Both the position numbers and the translations under genes were made by a program. Under the pieces are notes generated by a model, which saw only the letters and a list, made by a program, of their open reading frames with translations, had not been told where the DNA came from and did no database searches. 7,261 nucleotides of DNA, from assembly GCA_031274845.1 (NCBI GenBank), contig JAISPN010000192.1, positions 1-7,261 on the forward strand. The letters run 5' to 3'. Below are positions 5,961 to 7,261 of the stretch, piece by piece. Each line of letters opens with the position of its first letter. Positions within the stretch are counted from its first letter, which is position 1. The DNA is from Acidobacteriaceae bacterium (lineage in GTDB: Bacteria; Acidobacteriota; Vicinamibacteria; Vicinamibacterales; CAVVIG01).

Positions 5961-6947
5961 ATGGTCGCCATCGACGTTCAGGGCATCGTCAAAAAATTCG
6001 GCGACTTCACCGCCGTCAAGGGGATCAGCTTCGCGGTTGAAGCGGGCGAGTTCTTCGGTCTGCTCGGCCCGAACGGCGCGGGGAAGTCGACGCTCATCCG
6101 CATGTTGACGACGCTGATCCCGCCGACGTCGGGGACGGCGCTCATCAACGGCTTCGACGTCAGCAAGCAGGCGGACGATGTGCGGCGCTCGATTGGCGTC
6201 ATCCCGCAGGCGATGACGAGCGACCTTGAGCTCAGCGTCGAGGAGAACCTGCTCATCTTCGCGAAGCTGTACGGCGTGCCGCGTGAGAAACGCAAGAAGC
6301 TCATCGACGAGCTGCTCGATGCCGTCGAGTTGACGCAGTGGCGCGACAAGCAGGTGCGCAATCTGTCGGGCGGCATGCGGCGGCGCGTCGAGATTGCGCG
6401 CGGCCTGGTTCATGAGCCGCGCATCTTTTTCCTCGACGAGCCGACGACCGGTCTCGATCCGGTCTCGCGCGTACACGTGTGGGAGATGCTGCAGCGCGTG
6501 AAACAGCAGCGCGAGCTGACGATTCTCATCACCACGCACTACATGGACGAAGCCGACAAGCTCTGCGATCGCATCGCCATCGTCGATCACGGCGAGCTCA
6601 AGGCGCTCGATTCGCCGCTCAAGCTGAAGGCGTCGGTGCCTGGCAAGAACACGCTCGACGTCAGCTTCGCCAATCCGCCCGCCGACTGGGAACGTCAGCT
6701 TGCGGCGCTTGCGAGCGTTGAAGGAATCACTTCGCACGACAACGTCTACCGGTTGGTCTCCGGCAACGGACCGGCGACGACGCTCGCGCTGATGGACGCC
6801 GCGTCGCGCGCGGGCGTGAACGTCAGCTCGCTGGCGGTGCAGAGCACCTCGCTCGACGATGTGTTCGTGCACTACACGGGACGGGCGCTTCGTGACGCGC
6901 TGCAGGATGCGTCGCACGCCGATCGGATCTCGACACTCAGGCGGTAA
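5961..6947 (+). CDS. ABC-2 exporter ATPase, DrrA/YbhF-like
   Basis: This 328-residue cytoplasmic ATPase powers the exporter. It contains one complete nucleotide-binding domain: Walker A GPNGAGKST at 36-44, Q-loop Gln at 83 (IPQAM), signature LSGGM at 135-139, Walker B IFFLDE at 155-160 with catalytic E160, D-loop GLD at 164-166 and switch His at 193 (TTHYMDEAD). LSGGM in place of LSGGQ is common in DrrA-type proteins. Residues about 210-328 are the extra C-terminal domain typical of this group (DUF4162-like), ending with a short Arg-rich tail. The ATG is four bases past the adaptor stop, with no strong Shine-Dalgarno, suggesting translational coupling. E. coli YbhF has two fused ATPase domains; this protein has one. 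Substrate unknown; drugs, lipids or other small molecules are possible. Confidence 0.96.
   Translation: MVAIDVQGIVKKFGDFTAVKGISFAVEAGEFFGLLGPNGAGKSTLIRMLTTLIPPTSGTALINGFDVSKQADDVRRSIGVIPQAMTSDLELSVEENLLIFAKLYGVPREKRKKLIDELLDAVELTQWRDKQVRNLSGGMRRRVEIARGLVHEPRIFFLDEPTTGLDPVSRVHVWEMLQRVKQQRELTILITTHYMDEADKLCDRIAIVDHGELKALDSPLKLKASVPGKNTLDVSFANPPADWERQLAALASVEGITSHDNVYRLVSGNGPATTLALMDAASRAGVNVSSLAVQSTSLDDVFVHYTGRALRDALQDASHADRISTLRR
6939..6944 (+). promoter_or_regulatory. Ribosome binding site of the permease gene
   Basis: AGGCGG lies inside the last codons of the ATPase gene, 10 bases before the permease ATG at 6955. The overlap with the preceding gene's end favours coupled translation. Confidence 0.4.
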
Positions 6948-6954
6948 TTGAGTC

Positions 6955-7261
6955 ATGCAACGTACGCTTGCCATCGTTGAACGCGAGATGCGCCGGTTCC
7001 GGCGCAGCCCGATGTTGATCCTGATGTCGATGATCTTTCCGATGGTGCAGCTCGTGGTGCTCGGCTACGCCTTTGGCGGGACCGTGACGCACCTGAAAGT
7101 CGCGCTCGTCGATCACGATCACGGCGTGCCGGCCACCCGCGTGCGCGAGTTGGCGAATGCGGTGTCGTCAGGCAACCGCACGTTCGACATCGTCGATTAC
7201 GCCGACGAAGGACAAGCGGTGCAGGATCTGCGCGACGGTCATGTGAACGGCGTGCTGACGA
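6955..7261 (+). CDS. ABC-2 type permease subunit (YbhS/YhhJ-like), N-terminal part
   Basis: The first 102 codons of an inner-membrane permease are present, and the gene is cut by the window's right edge. The protein opens with a basic amphipathic helix (MQRTLAIVEREMRRFRRSP), followed by TM1 (about 20-41, rich in Met, Leu and Val) and then an extracytoplasmic segment beginning THLKVALVDHDHG. That pattern (REMRRFRRSP, one TM, then a VALVDxDxG strand starting a large periplasmic domain) is characteristic of ABC-2 permeases of the YhgE/YbhS type. The start lies seven bases after the ATPase stop, so it is the third gene of the operon. A second, similar permease may follow outside the window, as in ybhGFSR operons. 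Confidence 0.9.
   Translation, partial: MQRTLAIVEREMRRFRRSPMLILMSMIFPMVQLVVLGYAFGGTVTHLKVALVDHDHGVPATRVRELANAVSSGNRTFDIVDYADEGQAVQDLRDGHVNGVLT

Noticed and set aside
5877..6974. 365-codon minus-strand open frame opposite the ABC ATPase
   Set aside because: It mirrors a gene with complete Walker A, signature and Walker B motifs. Its own product is Arg/Glu/His-rich without motifs, so it is a compositional shadow.

Overview
The window is GC-rich bacterial DNA with short intergenic gaps and seven protein-coding genes. Two of them run off the ends. Codons end mostly in G/C. The gene types (a secreted M28 peptidase with a PA-like insert, an RRM protein with a glycine/proline-rich tail, and a HlyD/ABC-2 export operon) would fit a soil-type Gram-negative such as an Acidobacteriota (Vicinamibacteria-like) genome. 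That assignment is inference from gene style; there is no rRNA or other marker here. I see no tRNA, rRNA, CRISPR array, insertion sequence or phage gene.

Left part (1-1754, minus strand): an RRM RNA-binding protein gene, read leftward from a TTG start at 1754, is followed after a strong 12-bp perfect hairpin by a secreted protein with a C-terminal LprI-like (DUF1311) region. The second gene is cut by the window's left edge. A divergent promoter region (1755-1920) separates these from the plus-strand genes.

Middle (1921-4733, plus strand): a secreted M28-family zinc peptidase with all expected metal and catalytic residues overlaps by 4 bases (GTGA) the start of a 12-TM major facilitator of the TetA-like DHA1 type. 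The two are almost certainly co-translated.

Right part (4734-7261, plus strand): a roughly 200-base AT-richer intergenic region carries the clearest regulatory signal in the window. A sigma70-like promoter has a spacer filled by two overlapping perfect palindromes, a classical layout for repressor control. It drives a tripartite-exporter operon of the YbhG-YbhF-YbhS type: a HlyD/membrane-fusion adaptor, a DrrA/YbhF-like ABC ATPase, and an ABC-2 permease cut by the right edge. The adaptor has no canonical start codon where its membrane anchor should begin.

I found no convincingly new biological system. The most useful leads are the promoter/operator structure, the missing start of the HlyD gene, the low-complexity tail of the RRM protein and the peptidase-transporter coupling.
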